From Acanthamoeba castellanii str. Neff (Eukaryota > Discosea > Longamoebia > Acanthamoebidae): a stretch of DNA of 12,041 nt. How positions within the stretch are numbered: the stretch's first letter is position 1; each line of letters starts with the position of its first letter. The position numbers and the translations under genes are program-made. Shown here piece by piece: positions 1-7,701 of the stretch. The stretch lies in the NCBI RefSeq assembly GCF_000313135.1, contig NW_004457355.1:1-12041 (forward strand), written 5' to 3'. Below the pieces are notes generated by a model that saw only the letters and a program-made list of their open reading frames with translations, did not search any database and was not told the origin of the DNA.

Positions 1-535
1 CGATGTAGTGCGGCTTCTTCATGTCGTCCAGGAAGGCCATCAACGACTGCAACGACTTGCCGTTCACTTCCTACGTGCACAACAGGGCAGGGTTGGTCAC
101 ACGCACACGCACACGCACACGCACACGCACACGCACACGCACCTGCTCTTTTGGGTAGTCGGAGAAGAGGTCGGGGTGGACGAGGAGGTAGAGCCGATTG
201 AGGAGGGTCTTGATGGGGGTCGACTTGAGCTCCGCCCGTGGGTCGCCCTCCACGTCTGCAGCGCGCCTGCTCGCAGATGAAGTCGCGATGGATCGAACAG
301 CACAGGAAGCAGCGGCGGGGCGGTGGTGGGAGCCGGCAAAGACTGAAGAGAAGCAAACCGTGCGTGGATGAAGAGGGCGCGGACAGGCCGGTGGATGCTC
401 CTTCGCATTTCCTCGCGGAAAGGCCTTGGTCGATCGCCCATCGTGGCCCTTATTGCAAGCGGAGGTGGCAGTGCCGTGAGCGAGCCTGGCCTCCACCACG
501 CCCCTGCAGCCTCGAAGCTTGACAGCTCTGCGCAT
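1..535 (-). CDS. TCAIM-like DUF4460 protein, 5' part (partial; continues left of window)
   Basis: The exon ending at 143 encodes a segment with LLVHPDLFSDYPKEQ. A 72-nt phase-0 intron (71-142; donor CAG|GTGCGT, acceptor CACGTAG) joins it to the exon 70-1, which begins EVNGKSLQSLMAFLDDM. A VHPDLF block followed by an N-x-xSL-x-xL block is the hallmark of DUF4460, the N-terminal domain of T-cell activation inhibitor, mitochondrial (TCAIM) and its protist and plant relatives. TCAIM is mitochondrial in animals; its biochemical role is poorly defined. The residues before the domain are rich in R, S and A and poor in acidic residues (for example VRSIATSSASRR), which suits a mitochondrial presequence. 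The start is uncertain. The in-frame ATG at 535 is the best visible choice, but a good acceptor (cttctcttcag, AG at 344-343) suggests another intron with a start in a different frame, for example the R-rich ATG at 408. The domain is secure; the first exon is not. Confidence 0.7.
98..142. repeat. Hexamer microsatellite (CACACG)n inside the TCAIM-like intron
   Basis: About 7.5 copies of a 6-bp unit fill most of the 72-nt intron. On the sense (minus) strand the array reads GTGCGT repeated, starting exactly at the 5' splice site. Conceptual translation gives the spurious VRVRVR and HTHTHT peptides. Confidence 0.95.
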
Positions 536-820
536 CGACACCTGGGTCTTGATCTGTCCTTTTCCTACTTCTTTTCTCTGTTCGATTTCTTTTTCTTCGT
601 TATTTTCTACCAGAACGACGAATTGGGTCCCATTATTCGAACTCTCATGAGACGCCGCAACATCAGCAAGAAAGAAGAAGAAGAGGAGGAAAGTGAGACA
701 CTGTCCGTGACACACACCCTCAGTAGCATTGTAAATCACGGGTATGTCTCGCTCTTCCCTGTGTTGGCCTCATCTATCATTTTTTCTTTCCGATTTACCC
801 CCCCCCCAAGTAGCGGCAGC
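536..820. promoter_or_regulatory. Divergent promoter region between the TCAIM-like and vWA genes
   Basis: This 285-bp gap separates two genes transcribed away from each other, so it must hold both promoters if the start assignments are right. It contains a pyrimidine-rich stretch (about 556-608), a purine-rich stretch (668-693, AAGAAGAAG type) and a run of ten C (798-807) shortly before the vWA start codon. I see no convincing TATA box. Transcription start sites cannot be placed from sequence. Confidence 0.45.
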
Positions 821-1751
821 ATGAACAACACAGGGAAGAGCGAGGAGGACACCAAGGGAAAGGCCAAGGAGGAGGCGAAGGAAGCGGCGTCCGCCACGCC
901 CCAGGCTTCTTCTTCTTCTTCGTCCCAACCGAAGCGGCACTTCACGCTGCTCATCGACAAGAGCGGGAGCATGACCACGCGCGACTGCCCCAACGGACGG
1001 AGCCGATGGGAGCTGGCCAAGGACGCCGCCAAGGCCTTCGCCCAGGTCTGCTGCACCTTCGACGCCGACCACACCGTCGACGTTTTCTTTTTCGGTACGT
1101 GGCGTGTGCGTGTGCGGTGGCGTGTGCGGTCGGAGCAGTGTCTGAGTTGACAGACGGGCCGAGCAGGAAGCCGAGGGAAGGACGAGCACATGGCGGTGAG
1201 ATCTGGGAGCGATATCGAGGCCCGGTTCGCGCGAGGACCGACCGAGGGCACCTACCTGGCGGGGTGCCTTCAGAAGGCCATCGAACTCGTGCCCTACGAT
1301 CAACTGGTAACACGCACACGCACACGCACACGCACACGCACACGCACACGCACACGCACACGCACACGCACACGCACGCTGACCCTGTTGGGTTGTACAG
1401 CACACGATCATGGTGATCACCGACGGAGAGGCGAGCGACAAGGGGCCGTTGGAGAAGGTGCTGGTCGAGGCATCGCACAAGATCGCCCGAGACGAGTGCC
1501 TGGCCATCTCCTTCATCCAGGTCGGGCAGGACAAGGGCGCCCGCCGATTCCTGAAAATGTTGGACGACGACCTCACCGGCTGCAAGTTTGATATTGTCGA
1601 TACCAAGGCATGTCGCGACAGCCACTCCACCGCGCCACCGCACACACCACACAGCGAGCGAAGTGGCCTAACCGGTTGCTTTCACCAGAGCTGCGACGAG
1701 GTGGCTCAGATTGGGCTAATCGAGACTCTGCGGCAGGCCATCACCGACTGA
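821..1751 (+). CDS. von Willebrand factor A (vWA) domain protein
   Basis: Exons 821-1094, 1167-1306, 1401-1607 and 1689-1751 give 227 residues. A charged, Ser-rich N-terminus (about 1-38) precedes one vWA fold. The metal-binding MIDAS is complete: DKSGS (D46, S48, S50), the GTYL threonine (T120) and ITDGE (D146). No signal peptide or membrane segment is seen, so it is probably cytosolic. vWA domains with a full MIDAS usually bind partner proteins through a bound Mg2+; the partner is unknown. The ATG at 821 follows GCGGCAGC and is the first Met of the compositionally sensible part. Intron 1 (1095-1166) starts GTACGT; its acceptor is chosen among three in-frame AGs (1164, 1167 or 1176 as first exon base). 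Intron 2 is mostly microsatellite. Intron 3 (1608-1688) uses a GC donor; retaining it would keep the frame open and add 27 residues. Confidence 0.85.
1311..1378. repeat. Hexamer microsatellite (CACACG)n in vWA intron 2
   Basis: About 11 copies of the 6-bp unit lie between the donor CTG|GTAACA and the acceptor TTGTACAG. In this gene the RNA carries the CACACG-type strand, opposite to the TCAIM-like intron. Confidence 0.95.
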
Positions 1752-1901
1752 TGCCAGGCGGGATCGCGCTCGATGATCGACACATGTGAATTCTACTGTG
1801 CTAAAATAACTTTCTCTATTTTCTTCCCACGGTTTGCAGGTGTCGATGCACACATCGCCACACTCACGCGCGCCCAACGCTAAGAGAACGCCTTCGCTAG
1901 C
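1752..1901. other. Convergent intergenic region (3' ends of the vWA and glycosyltransferase genes)
   Basis: A 150-bp spacer lies between a plus-strand TGA (1749-1751) and a minus-strand TAA (1904-1902). It includes an AT-rich patch near 1797-1825. No AATAAA is present on either strand, so polyadenylation must use variant signals. No gene or RNA is seen. Confidence 0.6.
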
Positions 1902-4387
1902 TTAGGCGTAGTCGTCGTTGTTAATGGGCGCGTAGCCGACGTGCTTCTTCCTGTGCTGGAGGATGAAGTAGGTCGTGAGGCCGCCCACCACCACCAGGGC
2001 CACGCCGCCGCCCACACCGATGCCGATGCCGAGCTTGGCCACCATCGAGTAATCAGACTCTGCGGTGCGCACACAGGGGAGAGACGACGTGTGTGAGCGA
2101 ACGAGAATTCGATAGGAACACGCACGCACGCAAGCTGGGCGTCGCGACGTACCGGGAACCTTGTATTGGGGGTAGTTCGGGTAGTTAGGGTAGTTAGGGT
2201 AGGCAGGGTAGGCAAGAGCGTCCGACCGGACGGGCATCAGCTCAGGGCGGTTCCACTGGATAAGGTCCGAGCTGTGGTGCGCGTGTGTTAATGCGTGCGC
2301 GGCGGCGGTGCGCAGGGATGGAACCGTGGGTGCGGGGTGTCGTTGCGTGGAGAGTAGGCGCGTACGCGAAGTGGTTGGGGGGCTTGATGGAGATGGGCTC
2401 CGACTCGACGGTGGAGAAGTGCTCCCAGTCGAGGTCGCTCACGAAGGCCGGGCGGTCGACCTTCTCGACCTGGACGTCGAAGTCGGCGAAGTCGAACTCC
2501 CACGTGTTGTGGTGGCGCACGTACACGTGCTTGCCGTCCTCGTTGTTCATCACGTACACACTGCCCCGAGTCGCAGCATTGTCTAGTCAGCCCCCCCCCC
2601 CACAGTGCACTATGAAGAGGGAAGATCGAAGCGATGGCGCACGTACGTGGCACCCTTGTTGAGGGCGAACTCGGCGAAGGCGTAGTCCTCGGCCACCGAG
2701 TTGTCGGGGTACCTGAGACCGCTGTCGAACAGGCTCTGCGTCACACACACGTGGGAGTCGTGAGTCGTCGTATCGACAACAAGCAATGCTGACGTGTCAC
2801 GCGTGAGCGTGCGTGAGTGCGTGGGTGGTACCTTGCGGTAGACGAAGGTGCCGAAGTGGGGACCCCACGTGGAGGCGCGCTTGACGATGTAGAAGGACTG
2901 GGTCGGGAGGATGTAGTAGTAGTGGTGCTCGAGCACGGTCATGTCCACCTCGCCGCGGATGATGGGCGCCACCTGAGCCGAGATACGGTGCTCGCGGAAG
3001 TAGTCGTCGTCGTCCCAGTGCACCACGATCTCGCCGCGCGCGTTCTCGACAGCGATGTTGCGCTTGACGCCGATGGAGCGGCGCTCGGTGAGGTGGATGT
3101 AGCGCACGTTGGCGGCCGACAGCGCGGCGATCATGGCGGGGTTCTCGGCCTGCGACACGCGACCATCGTCGACGATCACGATCTCGATGTTGGGGTAGTC
3201 CTGCCTCTGGACGAGCTCGATGGCCTTTCCCAGGAACTGCGGGCGCTCGTAGGTGGGCATGATCACGGTGACCAGAGGGTACTCAGCTGCGCAGACACAA
3301 CACACAGCACACACACACACGCACACGTGACACAACGCACAACACATGGCACACGTCAGCGGTTTGTGGATGCACGCCGGCGGGAGAGGTGAACGTACTG
3401 GCCATGCCGGCGTGAGGCGTGACGTAGGACATGTGGGTCCACGAGAAGGCCTTCTTGTTGGGCGCATCGAGCTCGCTGCCGTACTGGCCCACAAGGAACG
3501 CCTTGGCGTCGGCCGGCACGCGGATGGTTCCCTCGTGGAACGAAGCCTGTGCGAAAGCACACGCACACGCACACGCACACGCACACAACAAGCTGGGTGA
3601 GCGCCCGTGTGCGTGTGCGTGCGGGTAGTGGACGGCGGAGGTACCAGCTTGGTGGGGAAGACGGTGGCGACGGCGGGCTGGTAGGACAACCACGGGTGCA
3701 CGAGACGCTCGCCATCGTCGGACCGCGAGTAGACGAACAGGTTGACGAAGGCCGACACCTCGCCGTCGATGACGATCGACACCTTCAGGTGCTTCACGTC
3801 CTCATCGCCCTGCACCAGGTAGTTGCTGCCGGTCTCCAGCTCCGCGAGCAGCACCTGCGTGATTTTTTATTTGGTTGCGGTCCAAAACAAAAAGACATGA
3901 GGTGACGTCTGCAATCTTTACTATTGGACGGAGTTGCATAACCAAAATCTGATTAGGATTGTTATTTAAATCAATAAAAAAAATATGGGGAATGCAATGG
4001 ACAAGGTAAAAATGGCAAATTGGAAAATTGGTTTTTGATTGGAATTGATGGGCATACCTGGCGAGCGGTGTCGAAATTGACTGACTCGATGGCGAGGTCG
4101 ACAGAGTGGGCGTGGTGGGGCATCGAAGCGGCATGGCGCCAAACGCCCTCGAGCGTGCGACCGGTGGCAAAGTAGCACACGCCGGCGCTCTCGAGACGCT
4201 CGTGGATGGTGGCAACGAGGCGGGCGATGGCAAGGGCGCGGTTGAGCTGCTTCTCGCCGCCGTGGGGGCCGGGCCGCGAAATCTCGTGCACCAGGCGCTC
4301 TTCGCTCTTGCACGAGGGGGTGGCCGAGGCGGTGATGGCCAGGGCGAGAAGCGCCAGGCTCAAGAGCAGGAAGAATCGATTAATCAT
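1902..4387 (-). CDS. Secretory type I membrane protein: LicD/fukutin-like domain fused to a GT2 glycosyltransferase
   Basis: Exons 4387-4058, 3854-3645, 3546-3399, 3286-2832, 2735-2647, 2560-2366, 2271-2153 and 2059-1902 join in phase to 567 residues. A signal peptide (about 1-22: MINR then a Leu/Ala core) is followed by a LicD-like region (about 45-225), with GRTLEGVWRHA (76-86) matching the GTLLGavRh motif and IRVPADAKAFLVGQYG (188-203) matching the vP...yL...YG block. A GT-A/GT2 domain follows (about 232-435): VTVIMPTYERP (235-245), VDDG (268-271), HWDDDDYF (319-326, the DXD-type metal site), ED (397-398, candidate base) and VRHHNTW. Then come a YPN-repeat stalk (497-512), a Gly-rich membrane helix (about 523-549) and a tail HRKKHVGYAPINNDDYA. 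Predicted topology puts the enzyme in the ER/Golgi lumen or outside the cell. Substrate is unknown. The ATG at 4387 gives the better signal peptide than an upstream in-frame ATG at 4429. Confidence 0.85.
2163..2210 (-). repeat. YPN tandem repeat encoding the membrane-proximal stalk
   Basis: Nine-base units coding Tyr-Pro-Asn/Ala/Gln repeat about five times in exon 7 of the glycosyltransferase gene. They lie just outside the predicted membrane helix, so they probably form an extended proline-rich stalk holding the catalytic domain off the membrane. Confidence 0.8.
2591..2601. repeat. Homopolymer run of 11 C (G on the sense strand) in intron 5
   Basis: An uninterrupted C run lies within the 86-nt intron 2561-2646 of the glycosyltransferase gene. 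A similar run of ten C lies at 798-807. Such runs are prone to length error in assemblies but here fall outside coding sequence. Confidence 0.9.
3557..3622 (-). repeat. Inverted pair of hexamer microsatellites in intron 2 of the glycosyltransferase gene
   Basis: Plus-strand 3557-3586 is (CACACG)n, and 3607-3622 carries the complementary GTGTGCG-type repeat. About 15 bases can pair perfectly across a roughly 20-base loop (3587-3606). The whole element sits inside the 98-nt intron 3547-3644, so the pre-mRNA can fold into a hairpin between donor and acceptor. Confidence 0.85.
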
Positions 4388-4655
4388 CTCTCCTAAGCGT
4401 ACCGCTTTTTTCAAGGGACGGATGCGCAATCGATGGAGGAAACTGATCAGATGGCTTCCGTCGCGGCTGCAAAGAAAAAGGGAGCGAAGGCGGCCACGAA
4501 GGAAGACGGACTAGAAAGTTCTTTGTTGCGTCGGGCGGTAATGAAGGACATAAAAACTCCGAACCGCACATCTTCAGCAAACGCTTTATTGTACTTCTCT
4601 TCTTCATCTTCTTCGAGATTGTTGGTGCCTTACATACCTCCACTTCGCGCGTGCA
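4388..4655. promoter_or_regulatory. Intergenic region: 5' side of the glycosyltransferase gene and 3' side of the F-box/Hsp40 gene
   Basis: 268 bp separate two co-oriented minus-strand genes. It holds the poly(A) signal of the upstream gene (4585-4590) and must contain the glycosyltransferase promoter. On the minus strand a pyrimidine-rich tract ending in CTTTGCAG (around 4468-4482) resembles a 3' splice site, so a 5'-UTR intron is possible. No coding sequence is convincing here. Confidence 0.45.
4585..4590 (-). terminator. Canonical AATAAA polyadenylation signal of the F-box/Hsp40 gene
   Basis: On the minus strand AATAAA lies about 65 nt past the TGA stop (4658-4656), a normal 3'-UTR distance. 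It is the only AATAAA I found in a plausible 3'-UTR position in the window. Confidence 0.65.
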
Positions 4656-7600
4656 TCATTGTTGGTGGCACTTGACGCTCTCGGCGTCGTTCTTGTCTTC
4701 CTCCTGCTTCTTGCGCTTCTCGGCCTTCCGCCTGGCTCTGGCCTCGCCGCCATCGCCGTTTCGGTGGTGGTGGCCGCGGTGGTGGTTGTCCGGCTGCGTG
4801 GCCGGTTTGGCCGGGGCCTTAGTCGCGAACACGGGTACCACGCTCCGGCCGGCGATGACCGCTTCGATGGGTTCCCGCGGCTGCAGGAGGGCCAAGTCCT
4901 CCACCACCCGCGCAAAGACCTGCGAGGGAAGAAGTTGAGGGTCAAAAGCCCTGATGGTGGTGGTAAGGAGAAGAAGAGGGCGGACGAATACCTTCTTCTT
5001 CTCTTCCGACTTGGCGATGTCGTCTTGTGTGGGGAAGACGACGTTGAAGATGATGTGCAAGTCGCCCGCCTTGGGCTTCGGGGCCGAACTGTAGGCCGGA
5101 GTCTTGGGCATGTTGGGCAGCACCGGCATTCCCTCGCCCTGTTCGCGACGGCGACGAAAAAAGTCAGGCGCTGCGGGAGGCGTGTGCACTGCGCACGACA
5201 GCGAACAAGTGCGTACCCGAATGACCACCATGTCGCCCGTCTTGATGATGCCCGCAAAGGAGCCGTATTCGTGGGGTCGGACCAGGAGGACCCGGTTGTC
5301 CATGTGGATGATAGGGAAGGCCGCCCCCGTGAGCGCTTCGTGGAGGGTCAGGTGTTGCGTGTAGAGAAGATCGTTTGATGTCCCGATGCGTTGGAAGGGC
5401 TTGTTGTCCTCCTTCTTCTCTGCGATCGTGAAGATGACATCCCCCGCTCTGCTGCCCGGCTGCAGAAGGCGCGTAGAAAGAGTAAAGTGAGACGGCGCCG
5501 CTCGATGAAGAACGTTACCATCTTCTTGTGGGCGAGGCAGTACCTTAGCGTCCGACATGCCAGCGAAAACAAGTCGCTGGCCCAGAGCCATCCCTCGTTC
5601 CACCTTGACCTCGAGTATTTCGGGCCGGTAGACCACAGAGCGACCAGCACAAAGTGGGCACCTGGAAGACCCGAAAGAGAGAGGGAGAGAGAGAGGGAGA
5701 GAGAATGAGCCGAGGGTAATAAGCGAGCGTTGTGCTGACGTTAGGACGTACCTCTCACAGGCCTTGAGTGTGTAGCCTCGAGTGTTGCACTTGCGGCAAG
5801 GACTCACCAACTGCTGAAACAGAGGCGGCATGATCTTCGTGATGCTGATGTTTTGCGAGATATGAGCATCGGAAAAGAGAAAGCGCGGTGTGGAGTGGAT
5901 GGGGAACACGAGGAGAGACAAGTACGTTTTGGTGCCAATTCCGTTGCACTCGGTACACTCCTCGGCTGCGCCCTCTGTCATGCCTCCAGCACTGAAATGG
6001 CAAGAAGAACGGTCAGTTGCAACCAATACAAAGGGACAAAATGCGGAAAAGGCAGGAGGACGTTACCCGCCGCACATGGTGCAGACCACGTGACGAGTGA
6101 TCTTCATCTTCCTCACGCGCCCATTGTACAGCTCCTCGAGCGAGCACGGCAGGGAGTGCACGAGGTCCTCCTCCTTGGGCAGAGCCTGCAGCAGCTTCCT
6201 CTCGTATTTTTTCTGTTTATACAGAACACGCGCGTGAGAAGGGACCCTGGTCACAACGATACATTCTAGGCATTCCACAGGGAATACGTGTTCTGTGGTC
6301 CTGACTTTCTGACCATTGGACCTTGCCAATGAATAGCGACGAACACAAACCTAAAAGCGAAGTTGCAATGCTTAGGTACCTTCGCGAAGAAGAGGCTCTT
6401 CCAGCGGCCGTGGACCTTGAGCGGGGGCTTGGACAGGACCACTTGCTTTCGCAGCAGCGGGTTGACTGCAGGAGGGATGGGCGCTTGTCAGGCAAAGGCG
6501 CAGCAACAACAACATCTGATCCCTCGCGCAGGCGTGAATATGTGAGCAGCGCCGTACCGATCTCCAGCCCGTGCTGTTTGCGGTTGATATTGAAGACTCT
6601 GCTGAGGATGTCGTGTGCGCCGTCGGACCTGGGCTTGTGCGTGTCGCTCGTTTCGAGCGCACCCGCGAGGTGCGGGCTGACCGTCACCACCATCTCGTCG
6701 TCGTCCGTTTCTCCCATGACGGGAGAGCCAAAGGCCTCGTCGGCCGTCGCGGACAGTCGCCCGCGCTTCTCTCGCTTCTCCTTCTCGATGCTGTCGACCC
6801 TCGCGCTCCCTTCCTTGTTGCTTGCGACCTCGTCGGCCTTCCTCTTGCGAGAGCCGTTGAGCTGCGACGACGAGGTACCACCGACCACGCCTCGTGGGTG
6901 CGGCACGGCGAAGGTGTGGCCGGCAGTTGCGCTCTTGCTCCTCTTTTTGACGTCGTGCTGCTCGGGGCCATCCGTTCCCGCGTCCGCCGACGAGTCCCTC
7001 CTCTGCACGCGGCCCGCCGTCGCCAACACGCTCGTCTCCCACGGCCAGGCTGCCCGATAGTGCTCCTTCCACAACATGTCTGCAGCACATACCACCACAA
7101 ACGCGAAGAAGGGGACGTCAGAGACTGCTACCCGCGCACACCAAATTTGGTTTTAAATATGGTTTTAAATATACGGAGCGTGTGTTTTTTAAATATAGAA
7201 ATATAGCCGCGCAGGATAATAGCGAGCCAAAGGGCGGAGCTCGCTGATTCAGGAAGGCGCATCTGAGATCTCAACCCAATAATTCGCATTGGGGTGGGCT
7301 TTAGAACAACGAAGGTGTGGATTGCCGATGCTATTGTCCCAGATGATGAAGGCTGGGTAGCTACCGAGCAAGCAAAAAGGGAACAAACAAAAGATCGAAG
7401 TGAAGAAGAGATGGGAGAGCGTACTGTCGCAGGCAAGGCGCTGCCATTCGGAGCAAACGAGGCCCACTTTGCAGAGCACATGAGGAGGTAGGAAAGCAAA
7501 AATCTTAATCCACATCTCGTCGCTCATTAGGTGCGTCGTGTGGTGGTGCTGTTGAGATGTGGAGATGCTCGGGAACGCGTGGTGGGAAAAGCTCGGGGGC

Positions 7601-7701
7601 TTTGATGAGGAAGTAGAGGTGGAGGTATTGTTGGCTGGACTTGGGATGTCGAATTCAGCCACTTCATCGACGTCATTGCTCAACAATTTGTGAATCTCCA
7701 T
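4656..7701 (-). CDS. F-box protein fused to the zinc-finger and client-binding half of a type I Hsp40 (no J domain)
   Basis: Ten exons: 7701-7425, 7079-6558, 6465-6380, 6212-6067, 5991-5926, 5844-5752, 5661-5544, 5459-5217, 5138-4992 and 4919-4656. They join in phase to 653 residues. An F-box (about 58-102) starts LMSDEMWIKIFAFLPPHVLC; its end (CSEWQRLACD, then NMLWKEHY) crosses intron 1. A charged linker (103-295) carries NLS-like basic runs (KKRSK, SRKRKAD). The DnaJA-type part begins DLVHSLPCSLEELYNGRVRK (311-330). All four zinc motifs are intact: CTMC 339-342, CTEC 356-359, CRKC 382-385, CPLC 398-401. The C-terminal domains follow (EILEVKVERGM, GDVIFTI, HLTLHEALTGAAFPI, GEGMPVLP). A His-rich patch, a basic helix and CHQQ end the protein. 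No HPD-bearing J domain exists, so Hsp70 stimulation is not expected. F-boxes bind Skp1 in SCF ubiquitin ligases; a role in ubiquitinating misfolded clients is inference. Confidence 0.88.
5675..5705. repeat. GA-rich simple repeat (TC on the sense strand) in intron 6 of the F-box/Hsp40 gene
   Basis: On the RNA this is a CT-rich tract about 13-40 nt upstream of the acceptor CTTCCAG (AG at 5663-5662), so it probably serves as the polypyrimidine tract of the 90-nt intron 5662-5751. Confidence 0.85.
7080..7424 (-). other. Long first intron of the F-box/Hsp40 gene, with an AT-rich repeat and CArG-like palindrome
   Basis: At 345 nt this is the longest intron in the window. The donor ACA|GTACGC and acceptor GCTGCAG|AC join phase 1 to phase 1 and restore the F-box. 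It contains the 10-bp palindrome CCAAATTTGG (7141-7150), a tandem 12-bp duplication of GGTTTTAAATAT (7149-7172) and a related TTTTTTAAATATA (about 7185-7197). No gene is seen inside. Confidence 0.75.

Noticed and set aside
98..142. Possible CRISPR-like array or tandem-repeat locus
   Set aside because: The unit is 6 bp with no spacers, and it lies within a eukaryotic intron.
8..280. Open frames with His-Thr or Val-Arg repeats over the hexamer microsatellites
   Set aside because: They are translations of CACACG/GTGCGT repeats that lie inside introns with clear donor and acceptor sites; no homologous flanks in those frames.
2163..2213. TTAGGG-like telomeric repeat on the plus strand
   Set aside because: Spacing is irregular (9-bp units) and the stretch is coding in exon 7, giving Tyr-Pro-Asn repeats in frame.
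2610..3854. A single 414-residue minus-strand open frame
   Set aside because: It reads through several introns; glycosyltransferase and LicD-like motifs become continuous only after splicing.
4659..5378. 239-residue plus-strand open frame opposite the Hsp40 exons
   Set aside because: Antisense shadow of GC-rich coding sequence; no recognisable motifs, and the minus strand carries clear DnaJ domains.
6571..7206. 211-residue plus-strand open frame
   Set aside because: Antisense shadow of the linker exon of the F-box/Hsp40 gene, and it runs across a confirmed-phase splice junction.
7249..7701. Stand-alone 150-residue F-box protein
   Set aside because: Without splicing, the F-box loses its last helix and runs into intronic sequence; splicing to 7079 restores a canonical NMLWKEHY end in phase.
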